A stretch of 64,000 bases of DNA from an uncultured Aquimarina sp. (GTDB lineage Bacteria; Bacteroidota; Bacteroidia; Flavobacteriales; Flavobacteriaceae): NCBI RefSeq assembly GCF_947495315.1, contig NZ_CANLYD010000017.1, forward strand, positions 1 to 64,000. Reading direction: 5' to 3'. Positions 52,352 to 62,300 of the stretch are shown here, piece after piece. The position numbers were made by a program, and so were the translations under genes. Below the pieces are notes generated by a model that did no database searches, was not told where the DNA came from, and saw only the letters and a list, made by a program, of their open reading frames with translations. The first letter of the stretch is position 1. Each line of letters opens with the position of its first letter.

Positions 52352-52603
52352 CTATTTAGATTCACCAATATTAATACCTAATAATTCATCTATAGATATT
52401 TCAAATACCTCAGCAAACTTTATTATTGTAGACAATTTGGGTTCTTGTAACCCTTTCTCATATTTCCGTACATTTTCTCTATCTATTCCTAAAGCTGCAC
52501 CTACGTCCATTTGAGACATTTTTCTATCTAATCTTAATTTATTTATTCTCTTTCCAAATTCAAGTACTACTTCGGGTATTGGTGTTTTTCTAGTTCGTGC
52601 CAT
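52352..52603 (-). CDS. Xre-family transcription regulator (83 residues)
   Basis: The protein is almost only a helix-turn-helix domain: FGKRINKLRLDRKMSQMDVG, AALGIDRENVRKYEKGLQEPKLSTIIKFAEVF, ending with ISIDELLGINIGESK. It resembles the small Xre regulators of Bacteroidetes elements. The gene ends base-to-base with the tyrosine recombinase gene, tail to tail. Target unknown. Confidence 0.82.
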   Translation of the reverse strand: MARTRKTPIPEVVLEFGKRINKLRLDRKMSQMDVGAALGIDRENVRKYEKGLQEPKLSTIIKFAEVFEISIDELLGINIGESK

Positions 52604-52709
52604 TATTAATTATTTACTGGTAGTAAACTAGGTATTCATCCGTGCAAGTAAGGGATTGTTTGCTCGGCAAAATTTATTATATTTGAAAAAACTTTAAAAC
52701 ATTATAAAA

Positions 52710-53132
52710 ATGAAAAAAATAATTCTTCTAGTTAGTTGTGTTGTTACTATAAACTCTTGTAGTTCTGATGATAGTAGTAATTCAGTTAATTCAAATCAGT
52801 TTACAGGTAGTTTCTCCGCAGTAATGGATGCAGGTATACAAAATGGTGTTCCTGTCGAAGTAACTATTTCTGAATCAAACAGAATGTTTAATGTTAGAAT
52901 TACAGGAGCTAATATTGAGCCTGATATAGTGTTGACTGGTAAATCCTTTGAAGATGTAATCATACTAGATGAATGCACTGATTTATGTTATCAAGGTGAT
53001 GGTAATATTACTGATGCAGGATTAATAGAAATAATATCAGGAAAACGCACAATCTTTTTCGGAGTATATTTTCCAGAGGATGGAGACAATGCAAGCGATG
53101 CTATATTATTTACAGTTGAAGAAAAACTATAA
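52710..53132 (+). CDS. Small lipoprotein (140 residues), hypothetical
   Basis: The signal MKKIILLVSCVVTINSCSSDD ends in a lipobox (INSC) followed by a Ser/Asp-rich linker that in Bacteroidetes can mark surface export. The rest is beta-rich (TGSFSAVMDAGIQNGVPVEVTISE ... FNVRITGANIEPDIVL) with two close cysteines (DECTDLCYQ). Six bp before the next lipoprotein gene, so the two are likely co-transcribed. No family recognised. Confidence 0.68.
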   Translation: MKKIILLVSCVVTINSCSSDDSSNSVNSNQFTGSFSAVMDAGIQNGVPVEVTISESNRMFNVRITGANIEPDIVLTGKSFEDVIILDECTDLCYQGDGNITDAGLIEIISGKRTIFFGVYFPEDGDNASDAILFTVEEKL

Positions 53133-53138
53133 GATATT

Positions 53139-53630
53139 ATGAGAAAAATAATTTATTTAATTTTTATTATTACCCTAACAATTGGATGTGGTAAAGAAAA
53201 ATTACCAAATGATATTGAATTTGCTAAACGTTCTTTGAATAGTAATATGCAACGAATTCTTAATAAAGAAGAAAATTCTACTTATCGTAATTCTAAAAAA
53301 ATATTACACGATTTAAAACAACAACGAAAACAAACGTTAGAATATAAAGCATTACTGGAATCAAGAGGTTTTGCGAATCGCTATAATGATGAGGTGCTTG
53401 TTTTTCTAGATGAAAAGATTGAAGAATATTCTAATAACTCAGTTGCTTCAAATGGTGAATCTGTTAAGAATACTTGTAACATCTGTGGTAGACGATTTGT
53501 AGGTAGAGGTTATGAAGAAAAACAAACAGGCTTATGGGTACTAACACAATCTCCATATCAATCTTTTATATGTAGCAAAGGTTGTGGAGCAGTTCATACT
53601 GAGAAGCAGGTCAAAAGATATGGCTTTTAA
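53139..53630 (+). CDS. Lipoprotein with four-cysteine zinc-ribbon-like tail
   Basis: The 163-residue precursor has a lipoprotein signal ending TIGC. A helical middle (KKILHDLKQQRKQTLEYKALLESRG) is followed by a C-terminal CNICGRRFVGRGYEE and FICSKGCGAVHT, which reads as a CxxC...CxxxC zinc-binding knuckle. Zinc ribbons on a periplasmic or surface lipoprotein are uncommon. It follows the preceding lipoprotein gene by 6 bp. Function unknown. Confidence 0.68.
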   Translation: MRKIIYLIFIITLTIGCGKEKLPNDIEFAKRSLNSNMQRILNKEENSTYRNSKKILHDLKQQRKQTLEYKALLESRGFANRYNDEVLVFLDEKIEEYSNNSVASNGESVKNTCNICGRRFVGRGYEEKQTGLWVLTQSPYQSFICSKGCGAVHTEKQVKRYGF

Positions 53631-53670
53631 TTCTACAAGTTATTAATCTAAAATAGAGTTAATATTTTAT

Positions 53671-53712
53671 AGCACGAATAATAAGGAGGTATTTTCCCTG
53701 TTTATTTGTGCT
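53671..53712 (+). terminator. Hairpin after the lipoprotein pair
   Basis: AGCAC (from 53671) with following GAATAA pairs with TTATTTGTGCT (to 53712); an inner AGGAGGTATTTTCCCT can pair further. T-rich DNA follows. It is a likely terminator. Confidence 0.55.
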
Positions 53713-53890
53713 GTTATTTATTTTTTTGTAAATTGCTATAAATAAATTTCTTACCCCTAATTATAATTTCCCCCGAAAAGAATTTTTTACCCCACCGTAT
53801 TTTTATCTAGAAGAATTGTATTCTCTATTTTGAGCATTTTTTTGTGTTTCATTAGGGATGATATATTTATTAATTTAAAATTTAGCACAT

Positions 53891-54292
53891 ATGGATAATC
53901 TAAATGTTGGGGATAATACACCAATAAAATTAAAAGTATCTGTACAAACCGAAGCAATATCTATGACTTCTGGTTTTTTGTATAATTCATCTGAAGATGA
54001 AACTCCTTATTCAAACATTTCTCCTTTCGACCCTACATTAAATCCTGGTTGGAAATTGTTAGATAAGGGAAATGTAGTTAAGGACAAAATTTTCAGAGTT
54101 ATAACTTATTTCAAATTCTATAATAATATATCAAATGAGGAAACTTTTAACTTGGCAATAGAGCAAATTAAGAATACCTATACTTCAGAAGTTAAAGGAG
54201 GAAATCCATCACCATATAAAACGGAAGTTACCGTAGAATCATTCTATTCAACCAAGACTTGTTTTGTGGAAAGTGAACTAAAATTAATTTAA
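53891..54292 (+). CDS. Hypothetical protein (133 residues)
   Basis: No signal peptide or membrane segment. The N-terminus is beta-like (NTPIKLKVSVQTEAISM) with acidic turns (SSEDETPYSN); later segments NVVKDKIFRVITYFKFYN and PYKTEVTVESFYSTKTCF are alternating hydrophobic and polar. It precedes the putative outer-membrane protein gene by 10 bp, so the two probably work together. No family recognised. Confidence 0.6.
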   Translation: MDNLNVGDNTPIKLKVSVQTEAISMTSGFLYNSSEDETPYSNISPFDPTLNPGWKLLDKGNVVKDKIFRVITYFKFYNNISNEETFNLAIEQIKNTYTSEVKGGNPSPYKTEVTVESFYSTKTCFVESELKLI

Positions 54293-54302
54293 AAATACTG
54301 TT

Positions 54303-55463
54303 ATGAAAAAACTTTTATTGATATTTTTAGTAATATTCTTTTGGTTTAATGTTTATTCTCAGGTTAATGAGCCAAGTGTCTCTTTAAAAAATTTAGCGCC
54401 TCCTAACTCACCAGCTTTTGTTCTAATGGATGTTACTCCATCAAATATTATTGTACCAGAAAACATTCAGTCTTTCTCTATTCAAACTTTAAATGCTTTT
54501 TCTGGAAATACTAATAATGGTCTATCCAACAATAATTATGCTATAGAATTCCAGCCTTATTGGTATGTTACAAGAAAAAACATGAATTTTTTTAAATACA
54601 ATAACTTAACTAGTAGTAATCCATCACCTACAAATGCAGATGATTATGACGGTTATGACATATTTGGAGATTTATGGAAAAGAGCTTCATTCTCTTTAGC
54701 TTTGTTAAATGGAGATTTCGAAGTTTTCAATCAACCCCAATCGTATATTTCAGTTGGAGCACGTACAAGGCTAATTTCTATAAGAACGAAATCACAATTA
54801 AACAGTTATAAAACTAAAATGAAGTCATTGTATCAACGACATTCTCAATTTATAAATACTCAAGCTGTACAAGATATTTTAGCAAAACGCAGTTTAACAA
54901 ATGAGCAAAGGAATGAACAAATAGCTAATCTACCAACATATAAGACTATAGGTGATAATTTTGATGATTTGTTTAAAGAGAAACCTATTTTTGTTTTAGA
55001 TATGGCGATTGCATATAGCTATTTCTTAGGAGATGAAGAACAGGAATTTGATGATACTTTTGGTAGATTTGGAATATGGTTGTCAGGTGATTTTGCTTTA
55101 AAGACTTCTGATATTAGTAAAGGAAGTTACCTTCATTTTTATGGGATTTTCAGATTTTTAAAAGATGGGATAAATTTAAATGAAGAAACGAATGAATTAT
55201 TTTCGGAAGATAAAACGGATTATGGAGGGAAAATAGAATTTGAAATTAAAAGGTTATCATTCGCATATGAATACATAACCCGTGATAGTGAAAATAACGA
55301 TGAATCACGTTCAATTGGTTCTATCCGATACAAAATAAATGATGCTTTTACTCTTAATGGTGGATTTGGGGAAAACTTTAAGAGTGAAGGTAATAGTGTA
55401 GTATTATTTGGAATTCAATGGGGTCTTGACAATGGTAGTTCCGTAAAACTGACACAAAATTAA
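54303..55463 (+). CDS. Secreted, probably outer-membrane beta-barrel protein
   Basis: The 386-residue protein has a signal peptide (MKKLLLIFLVIFFWFNVYSQ). The body has many alternating-hydrophobic strands (YAIEFQPYWYVTRKNMNFF, RASFSLALLNGDFEV, IWLSGDFALKT, YLHFYGIFRFL, KIEFEIKRLSFAYEYITRD, SIGSIRYKINDAFTLNGGFG), and ends VVLFGIQWGLDNGSSVKLTQN, as in barrels. A helical insert (about 165-215) interrupts them. Family not recognised. It is an unusual cargo for an integrative element. Confidence 0.6.
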   Translation: MKKLLLIFLVIFFWFNVYSQVNEPSVSLKNLAPPNSPAFVLMDVTPSNIIVPENIQSFSIQTLNAFSGNTNNGLSNNNYAIEFQPYWYVTRKNMNFFKYNNLTSSNPSPTNADDYDGYDIFGDLWKRASFSLALLNGDFEVFNQPQSYISVGARTRLISIRTKSQLNSYKTKMKSLYQRHSQFINTQAVQDILAKRSLTNEQRNEQIANLPTYKTIGDNFDDLFKEKPIFVLDMAIAYSYFLGDEEQEFDDTFGRFGIWLSGDFALKTSDISKGSYLHFYGIFRFLKDGINLNEETNELFSEDKTDYGGKIEFEIKRLSFAYEYITRDSENNDESRSIGSIRYKINDAFTLNGGFGENFKSEGNSVVLFGIQWGLDNGSSVKLTQN

Positions 55464-55611
55464 TTTTAAAAATTAAAATGGTTAAAAATAATATATCTAT
55501 TTGAACTTACTAAATACTTTATGATAGACATCCTATTTACTCAATTGTATTTACAGTTCTAATCAAAACGTTAATTTTGATATTATATTCAAAAACTAAA
55601 AACGAACCATA

Positions 55612-57081
55612 TTGAAAAAAGTAAATTTAATATCCATTATCCAAGCTTACAATAAACTTAATCGACCGTTATACATTAAATATTTTGATTATTTCAATGT
55701 CAAACCTAAATCTACCGAATTAGATGATTTAAAATTATTTGTGTCACATTTGTTTAAGGTTGATAATAATATTGAAAACTTAAAAGATTATTATTTTGGT
55801 TACAACATTCCGCAAATTGGAAAAGAATTCGACTTGTTAAGGTTTGGAGAAAACTACAATATAAATGTTGAATTAAAAAGTAAAAATACTGGGGTAAAAA
55901 TAATTAATCAACTAAAAAGAAATAAGTATTATTTAGGTTTTTTGAGAACAGATACTCATTATTATACTTTTGTTTCAAGCGAAAAGAAACTTTATACTTT
56001 AGATGATTCCGATAATTTAGTGGTTAGAGATTTAAAAGAATTAGTACATCTTTTAGAAAATCAAATTTTAAAACAAATCTCTAATGTAGATAGTTTATTT
56101 AATCCTTCAAACTACTTAGTATCTCCATTTAACTCTACAGAAAAGTTTATAAAAAACAAATACTTTTTGACCAATCAGCAAGAACAAATCAAAAAGGAAT
56201 CTATAAAAGCTTTAAGTAAAAAGAAGGCTTCATTTATCTCAATTAGTGGTAAAGCAGGAACTGGAAAGACTTTAGTTACTTATGATATTGTAAAATATTT
56301 AATAGAAAATAAAGAGAGAGTTTTATTGGTTCATTGTGGCAATTTGAATAGAGGACATAAAGTTCTAAATGATAAATATAAATGGGGAATTATTCCTGCA
56401 AAACACTTAAGGGATTATGATTTAAAGAATTATGATATTGTTGTTGTAGATGAAACTCAAAGGATATACCCAACACAATTAGAAAATATAATCGATAATG
56501 CTAAAGCTAATAACTCAGTTTGTGTTTTCTCTTATGACAAATCTCAATGTTTACACCAATGGGAAATAAATAACGATATTGAAAAGCAAATTGAAGACAA
56601 AACAGCTTCTAAAGTGTTCAAGTTAACTAAAAAAATTCGAACTAATAAAGAAATCGCTGCATTCATTATTTCTTTATTAGATAAGGGGGTTAACTATAAA
56701 AGTAACACTTCTAACATTGAATTAAATTATTTTAGTAATACTAAAGATGCAAGTATTTACATCGAACAATTGGGAGTCGAGGGATGGAAAATTGTTAATT
56801 ATACACCATCAATATATATTTTGCCTTATGATAGTTACAAAATATTGGGTGAAGATAGTACTCACGAGGTGGTTGGTCAAGAGTATGATGCTGTAGTGGC
56901 GGTTATAGACTCTTATTTTTTCTATGACTCTACAAATCAATTATCAACTAAAGGATATCAATCGTATTATCATCCAACAAAAATGTTGTCACAAATTATG
57001 ACACGAACAAGAAAGAAATTAAGTATTGTAGTTATTAACAATGAGGAAGTTATGGATAGGTGTTTAGATATATTAAACTAA
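55612..57081 (+). CDS. PD-(D/E)xK nuclease - SF1/DUF2075-type helicase fusion
   Basis: The 489-residue protein begins at a TTG (MKKVNLISII). Residues 60-130 fit a restriction-like nuclease: D74 and E87-L-K89 in KEFDLLRFGENYNINVELKSK. From 205 on there is an NTPase of helicase type: Walker A GKAGTGKT (213-220), Walker B IVVVDE (D280-E281), GQEYDAVVAVI and MTRTRKKLSIVV, which match late helicase motifs. Nuclease-helicase fusions of this build are frequent in anti-phage defence loci. It is the last gene of the element, beside attR, which is the usual position of cargo. Defence role is inferred. Confidence 0.75.
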   Translation: MKKVNLISIIQAYNKLNRPLYIKYFDYFNVKPKSTELDDLKLFVSHLFKVDNNIENLKDYYFGYNIPQIGKEFDLLRFGENYNINVELKSKNTGVKIINQLKRNKYYLGFLRTDTHYYTFVSSEKKLYTLDDSDNLVVRDLKELVHLLENQILKQISNVDSLFNPSNYLVSPFNSTEKFIKNKYFLTNQQEQIKKESIKALSKKKASFISISGKAGTGKTLVTYDIVKYLIENKERVLLVHCGNLNRGHKVLNDKYKWGIIPAKHLRDYDLKNYDIVVVDETQRIYPTQLENIIDNAKANNSVCVFSYDKSQCLHQWEINNDIEKQIEDKTASKVFKLTKKIRTNKEIAAFIISLLDKGVNYKSNTSNIELNYFSNTKDASIYIEQLGVEGWKIVNYTPSIYILPYDSYKILGEDSTHEVVGQEYDAVVAVIDSYFFYDSTNQLSTKGYQSYYHPTKMLSQIMTRTRKKLSIVVINNEEVMDRCLDILN

Positions 57082-57113
57082 ATTTTGCGATGTAAATAAT
57101 AAATTAAATTATA

Positions 57114-57163
57114 ACCTCCACATTTAGTAATATAACAAATGTTGCATTAGTAGGCGGAGGTAG
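57114..57163. other. attR: right junction of the integrative element
   Basis: ACCTCCAC (57114-57121), ATTTAGTAATATAACA and AATGT (57138-57142), then comM sequence (TGCATTAGTAGGCGG). ACCTCCAC is the inverted copy of GTGGAGGT at the left end. The 50 bp shown are centred on the AA at 57138-57139. Confidence 0.85.
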
Positions 57164-57839
57164 TTATCCGCAACCAGGAGAAATCTCATTATCACATAAT
57201 GGAGTTTTGTTTCTGGATGAGCTCCCAGAATTTAAAAGAGAAGTATTGGAAGTGATGCGTCAACCATTAGAGGATCGAGAGGTAACAATATCAAGAGCAA
57301 AGTTTACTGTGACCTATCCATCGAGTTTTATGTTAGTAGCAAGCATGAACCCTAGTCCAGGAGGATATTTTAATGACCCTGATGCACCAGTGACCTCTTC
57401 TCCAGCAGAGATGCAACGATATCTTAGTAAGATCTCAGGGCCTCTGTTAGACCGTATTGATATTCATATCGAAGTAACTCCTGTACCTTTTGATAAATTG
57501 AGTGAAGAAAGAAGAGGAGAAAGTAGTGTGGATATTAGAAAAAGGGTAACTATAGCAAGAGATATTCAAACTGCTCGATTTTCTGAATCTCAAAAAATTC
57601 ACTACAACGCTCAGATGGGAGTTAAACAAATCCGAAAATATTGTGCATTAGATGAGGCTTCTAAAGAGTTATTAAAAACAGCTATGGAACGATTAAATCT
57701 TTCTGCCAGAGCGTATGATAGAATTCTAAAAGTTTCCAGAACCATTGCTGATCTCGAAGGAGCAGAATCGATTAAAGGAGATCATATTTCTGAAGCAATA
57801 CAATATCGTAGCCTGGATCGTGATGGATGGTTGGGGTAG
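57143..57839 (+). pseudogene. comM: comM (yifB), 3' part, cut by the integrative element
   Basis: The fragment continues the gene from ALVGGGSYPQPGEISLSHNG to the end. It holds Walker B (GVLFLDELPEF), the ASMNPSPGGYF segment, SGPLLDRIDIHIEV and the C-terminal Mg_chelatase domain (LNLSARAYDRILKVSRTIADLEG). The 697 bp plus 842 bp of the 5' part make 1539 bp, an exact multiple of three, so excision would restore the 512-residue protein. No start codon at its beginning, so it is silent unless fused. A short repeat (TTGGGGTAGG twice) covers the stop codon. Confidence 0.95.
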
Positions 57840-57962
57840 GTTGGGGTAGAAAAAGAGAAGGTTTCCGTGGTGCAAAGTTTTCTGGTTTAGTGCAATGACG
57901 TTTTGCTTATTTTTTAATTTTCTTCCAGTTTTTATATATTTTTTAACTCATAAAATAAAAAA

Positions 57963-57987
57963 AGCCCGTAATACAAAACTACGGGCT
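57963..57987 (-). terminator. Terminator of the efflux operon
   Basis: AGCCCGTA (57963-57970) pairs with TACGGGCT (57980-57987). On the minus strand the stem is followed by seven Ts. It lies about 100 bp after the tolC-like stop. Confidence 0.8.
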
Positions 57988-58082
57988 AACTTAGATTTAT
58001 AGAGATTGATCTGAAAAACTAGTGAGCATAAATTAGTTATAAAAATCACACTATAAATCTACCGAAACAAACAAATCATTTA

Positions 58083-59393
58083 TTATTCTAACAAGATTCC
58101 TCCTAATTGAAGTAAAGTAATCTCAGCAATCTTTAAATCATATTTTGCTTTTGCATTATTATTTAAGGCATTGAATAAATTGATTTGTGCTTGCCTAAAT
58201 TCGACTGCAGATACCTGACCAAGACTAAATTGCTTTTGTGTACGATTAAAATTCAGTTGGTTTGTTACTATATTATGATTTTCAGCTTTAAGAGTAAATT
58301 GCTTATTTAAGTAGTCTTCATAGGCGTTATAAACTTCTGTTTTTAATTCTTCTTGAGCCTTATAAAGTTCAATTTCTCGATTTTGTTTTGTTATTTTAGA
58401 TGTTCGAACTTTCGTTTTACTTTTTCCTCCATCAAATAAATTCCAGGACAAATTCAGTCCTAAATTAACACCGTACGTTTCGTTATTAAGCGCGAATGAG
58501 GTTACAGGGTTCATACTTTCATTCCAATTATAACTTGCACTACCATTAACTTTAGGAAGAAATTTAGCTTTATTTATTTTAATATCTAACTCGCTCAATA
58601 ATATGTTTTGCCTATTCAGTAAAGAGGTTACATTATTATTAATTGCATTTTGTAAGATGCTATCTTCATTAAGTGTTTTTAAAAAAACTACCGTGGTGTC
58701 TACAGCATATTCAGTGATAATATCTCTACCTAATAGTAGGTTTAGGTTGCGCTTTAGGTTTTTAAAATCTTTGTACGCAGAAGCGTATGAAATACTATCA
58801 TTATTAAGATCTACTTGTGCGTTTAGTTCATCCAATTTTGAGCCTTGTCCATATTTTAATTTCTTTTTTGTACGTTCTAGACGATCTTTAGAGTTTTTAA
58901 TATTTAGAAGGAGGTTCTCAGTAATCTGTTTTTGATATGCTACATTATAATAAGTATCATATAATGAGACAATAGTATTCTCTATTAATTGTCGCTCTTC
59001 AATTTTTTTAAGATTGAAATTTTCACTGTTTTTTTCATTGTTGAATTTACGTTCCAATCCATCAAAAATTGTATACTCTGCAGTAACGGAAGCATTATAG
59101 GATTCTGTTATTGCATTGGTTATATTAGTGTTACTACCATCAGAAAAAGTTACATTTTGAGCTTCATCGGAATAGTTTATACCACCCGAAAGTGAAACTG
59201 TAGGCAGATAACCACTATTTAATACTCTTTTTTCAATATCAGAAACTTTTGTATTATTTTTTGCAATGCGCACGTCATAGTTCTTTTCTACCGCAATTTT
59301 TATAGCTTCATCCACAGTAAGTACATTTTGTGAGACTGCTGGAGAAATAATAAGAATAGCTAATAGTATTGTTAAAGTTTTAAAATTTTTCAT
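58083..59393 (-). CDS. TolC-family outer-membrane efflux protein
   Basis: The 436-residue protein has a signal peptide (ending SPAVSQ) and two OEP repeats with long helices: NVLTVDEAIKIAVEKNYDVRIAKN, then YNAYEDYLNKQFTLKAENHNIV and FSLGQVSAVEFRQAQINLFNA. NLLLGRD and LSWNLFDGGKSK are family marks. It forms the outer channel of the pump. It overlaps the RND gene by 14 bp. Confidence 0.92.
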   Translation of the reverse strand: MKNFKTLTILLAILIISPAVSQNVLTVDEAIKIAVEKNYDVRIAKNNTKVSDIEKRVLNSGYLPTVSLSGGINYSDEAQNVTFSDGSNTNITNAITESYNASVTAEYTIFDGLERKFNNEKNSENFNLKKIEERQLIENTIVSLYDTYYNVAYQKQITENLLLNIKNSKDRLERTKKKLKYGQGSKLDELNAQVDLNNDSISYASAYKDFKNLKRNLNLLLGRDIITEYAVDTTVVFLKTLNEDSILQNAINNNVTSLLNRQNILLSELDIKINKAKFLPKVNGSASYNWNESMNPVTSFALNNETYGVNLGLNLSWNLFDGGKSKTKVRTSKITKQNREIELYKAQEELKTEVYNAYEDYLNKQFTLKAENHNIVTNQLNFNRTQKQFSLGQVSAVEFRQAQINLFNALNNNAKAKYDLKIAEITLLQLGGILLE

Positions 59394-62300
59394 TTGCTAC
59401 TTTTTGTTCTATGATTGCACGTTCTACTTCTTCTCTGGTTGGTTTTTTACCTGTTCTTACATATTTTATATAGACTTTAACTGTATTTGAAAACGAAAGA
59501 AAAACGGGAAGAATGAATAGTGTTAATATGGTTGCAATCGCTATTCCATAAGAAATAGCAATGGCCATTGGTATTAAAAACTGTGCCTGAAGGCTTCTTT
59601 CTAACATCAAAGGAGCAAGACCAGCTATAGTAGTTATCGAAGTCAGGAAAATGGCTCTAAAACGTGCTCTCCCGGTTTCGTAAAGAGCTTCTTCAAATTT
59701 CAATCCTTCTTTTAAAAATGAATTAAACTTATTAGTAAATACCAGACCATCGTTTACTACAATACCTATTAAACCAACAATACCTAAATACGATAAAATA
59801 CTCATAGGAAAGCCGTGTAAGTAATGTCCCCAAGCCACACCTATAATACTAAAGGGTATAAGTGCTAGCAATATAAATGGCTGACTGAATGATCTAAAAG
59901 TGAATACTATAACTACATATATCAGAAAAATAATGGCAGGGAAAACTGCAGTTGCTGAGTCTGCAATTTTATTAACTTCTCGATTTTGACCTTCTGCAGA
60001 AACTGTAACTTCAGGGTATTTATCTTCTATTTGTTTAGCAACTCTTGTTTGTAAATCTATCATGATATCTGCAGCACTGGCTTTAGCATTATCAACATCC
60101 GCTTCTACAGTTACCTCTCGAATTCCGTTTAAATGATTAATGGCTACTTCGCCTCTTTCAATAGTATAGGACGCTACTTCTGATAGAGGAATCCGTCCAT
60201 TTGACGTACTGATTTCAATTGTATTAATGTTATTGATTGTTGATCTGTTCTGTTTATCGTATCGTACCCAGATTTTTACTTCGTCCTGACCTCGCTGAAT
60301 TCGCTGTACTTCATTTCCATAGAAAGCGTTTCTAACTTGTGTCATTAAACTATTATAACTTAAACCTAACAGTTGTGCGTTATCCTTCAGTTTCAAATTA
60401 ATCTCTTTGATACCTTTAGGACTTGAATCCACAATATCCTTAACATTAGGGTTCTTCTTTAATTCGGAGTATATGATCTCCTTGGCTTTATTAATCTGTT
60501 CAATATTTTCGCCTTGTAAGGATACCGAGATAGGCGCTCCACCAACATTAGCACCAGAATTAAAGGATAGTTTTTCGAGAATCGGAATATTACCTACAGA
60601 AGCTCGAATTTTATCTGTAATTTCTATAGAAGAAATAGAACGTGTTTCGCTAGGGGATAGATTTATTGTAATACTGCTGGATGAACTACTTGGACCTATA
60701 CGCTTCACGGTACCGGTAATATGAGATTCGTTTATCTCGTTTGGACCTAAATCTTTATTGATTTTCCAAACATTATTTTCTATGTAAGTGGCAATCGAAT
60801 CTGTAACACGTTCACTTGTTCCTTTGGGTGTGTTTATTGTTGCAACAATTTGATCACTTGCGTTCGTAGGAAAAAATGTTAATTTTATGATACCACTTGT
60901 AAAAGCACCAATTGTGATTATGAACAAGAATAATATGATAGCAAAAGACAAAAACTTGTTCTGTAGACATTTTTTATAAACAGGACTGTATATTTTATCC
61001 CGTAAATAATCCATGAATCGTTCCCCCAGTTTATTAAACTTGCTTACTTTACCGATGTTCTTAATATCTTTAGAATGTGCTAAATGCGCCGGAAGAATTA
61101 ATAAAGCTTCGATTAGAGATACAAGTAACGTTAATGTAACTACAAGAGCAATATCTCCAAAAAAGTCACCTATTTGACCGTCTAAAAAGAAGAATACCGA
61201 AAATGCCAATATTGTAGTGGCAATGGCAGAAAGGATAGGTTTTAGTACTTCTAATGTACCATTTACAGCGGCTTGTATTGGAGACTCTCCTTTTTCTCGT
61301 CGACTATAGATGTTTTCGGCAATTACAATACCGTCATCAACGAGTATACCTATAACCAGAATCATCCCAAACATGGAAAGCATATTTAGAGTAACTCCAT
61401 AATTAGGTAAAAGAATAAACATTCCGAAGAAAGATATTGGTAATCCAAAAGCTACCCAAAATGCTACACTAGGTCTTAAAAAGAAAGATAAAAGTATTAA
61501 AACTAGTAACATCCCTACGAGGGCATTTTCTAGTAATAGCGAGATCCTATCTTCTATAAGGTCTGCGGTGTTGAAAGTTGATTTTAATTCAATATTTTTA
61601 TTTGTAGCATTAAACTCTTTTATATAGTTTTTTACACTTTCGACACTACTAATTAAGTCTTCAGAATTCGTGTTTTTTAAGTCGATTTGAATTGCTTGTT
61701 CTCCATTATAAAAGAGTTTATCAGGGTTTTCACTAAAGGTGTCATTTAATTTGGCAATATCTCTAAGGTATACTTTTGATCCATCAATAGAGGATTTTAT
61801 AACTACATCCTTAAGGTTGTCTGCAAAATACTCTTTGTTATTTGCCCTAATTAAAAATTCTTCATCCTTAGTTTTTATGGATCCTCCGGAAATACTAATA
61901 TTAGCTTCTGCAATAGACTTTGCAACTTCTTCGAATGTCAGGTTATAATTTCTAAGTTTAGCTTCGGAAATAGAAATTTCTATTTCTTCATCAGGAAAAC
62001 CTGTTAGTGAAATTTGCGAAATTCCATCAATCCTAAGTAAGTCATTTTCTATATCTTGTGCATACTCCTTTAAAATTCGCAAAGGAATATTTTTACCGGT
62101 AATAATGAATGAAATAGCAGGTCGTGTTGGTTTAATTGTTTCTATGACCGGAGGTTCGATAGTTTTTGGAAATGAAGGAATTCTGTCGACTGCGTTTTTT
62201 ACTTCATCTAATACCAAATTGATGTCAAAACCAGACAGAATTTCAATTGTTACAGATGCACTATTTTCTTGCGAAACAGAACTTACTCTGTCAATACCTA

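Larger units (their letters stand above)
44142..57142. mobile_element. 13.0 kb integrative element inserted in comM
   Basis: The element fills comM precisely between two AATGT copies. It carries two large serine recombinases, a coupled small protein, coiled-coil proteins, two Xre regulators, a tRNA-like gene, a minimal tyrosine recombinase, two lipoproteins, a putative outer-membrane protein and a nuclease-helicase fusion. It is visibly more AT-rich than the flanking host genes. No relaxase, type IV secretion, capsid, terminase or portal gene is recognisable, so it is neither a plain conjugative element nor a complete prophage. The boundary could shift by up to 5 bp within AATGT. Confidence 0.9.

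Noticed and set aside
44142..57142. Element as a complete prophage or conjugative transposon
   Set aside because: No capsid, portal, terminase, lysis, relaxase or type IV secretion gene is recognisable in the 13 kb.
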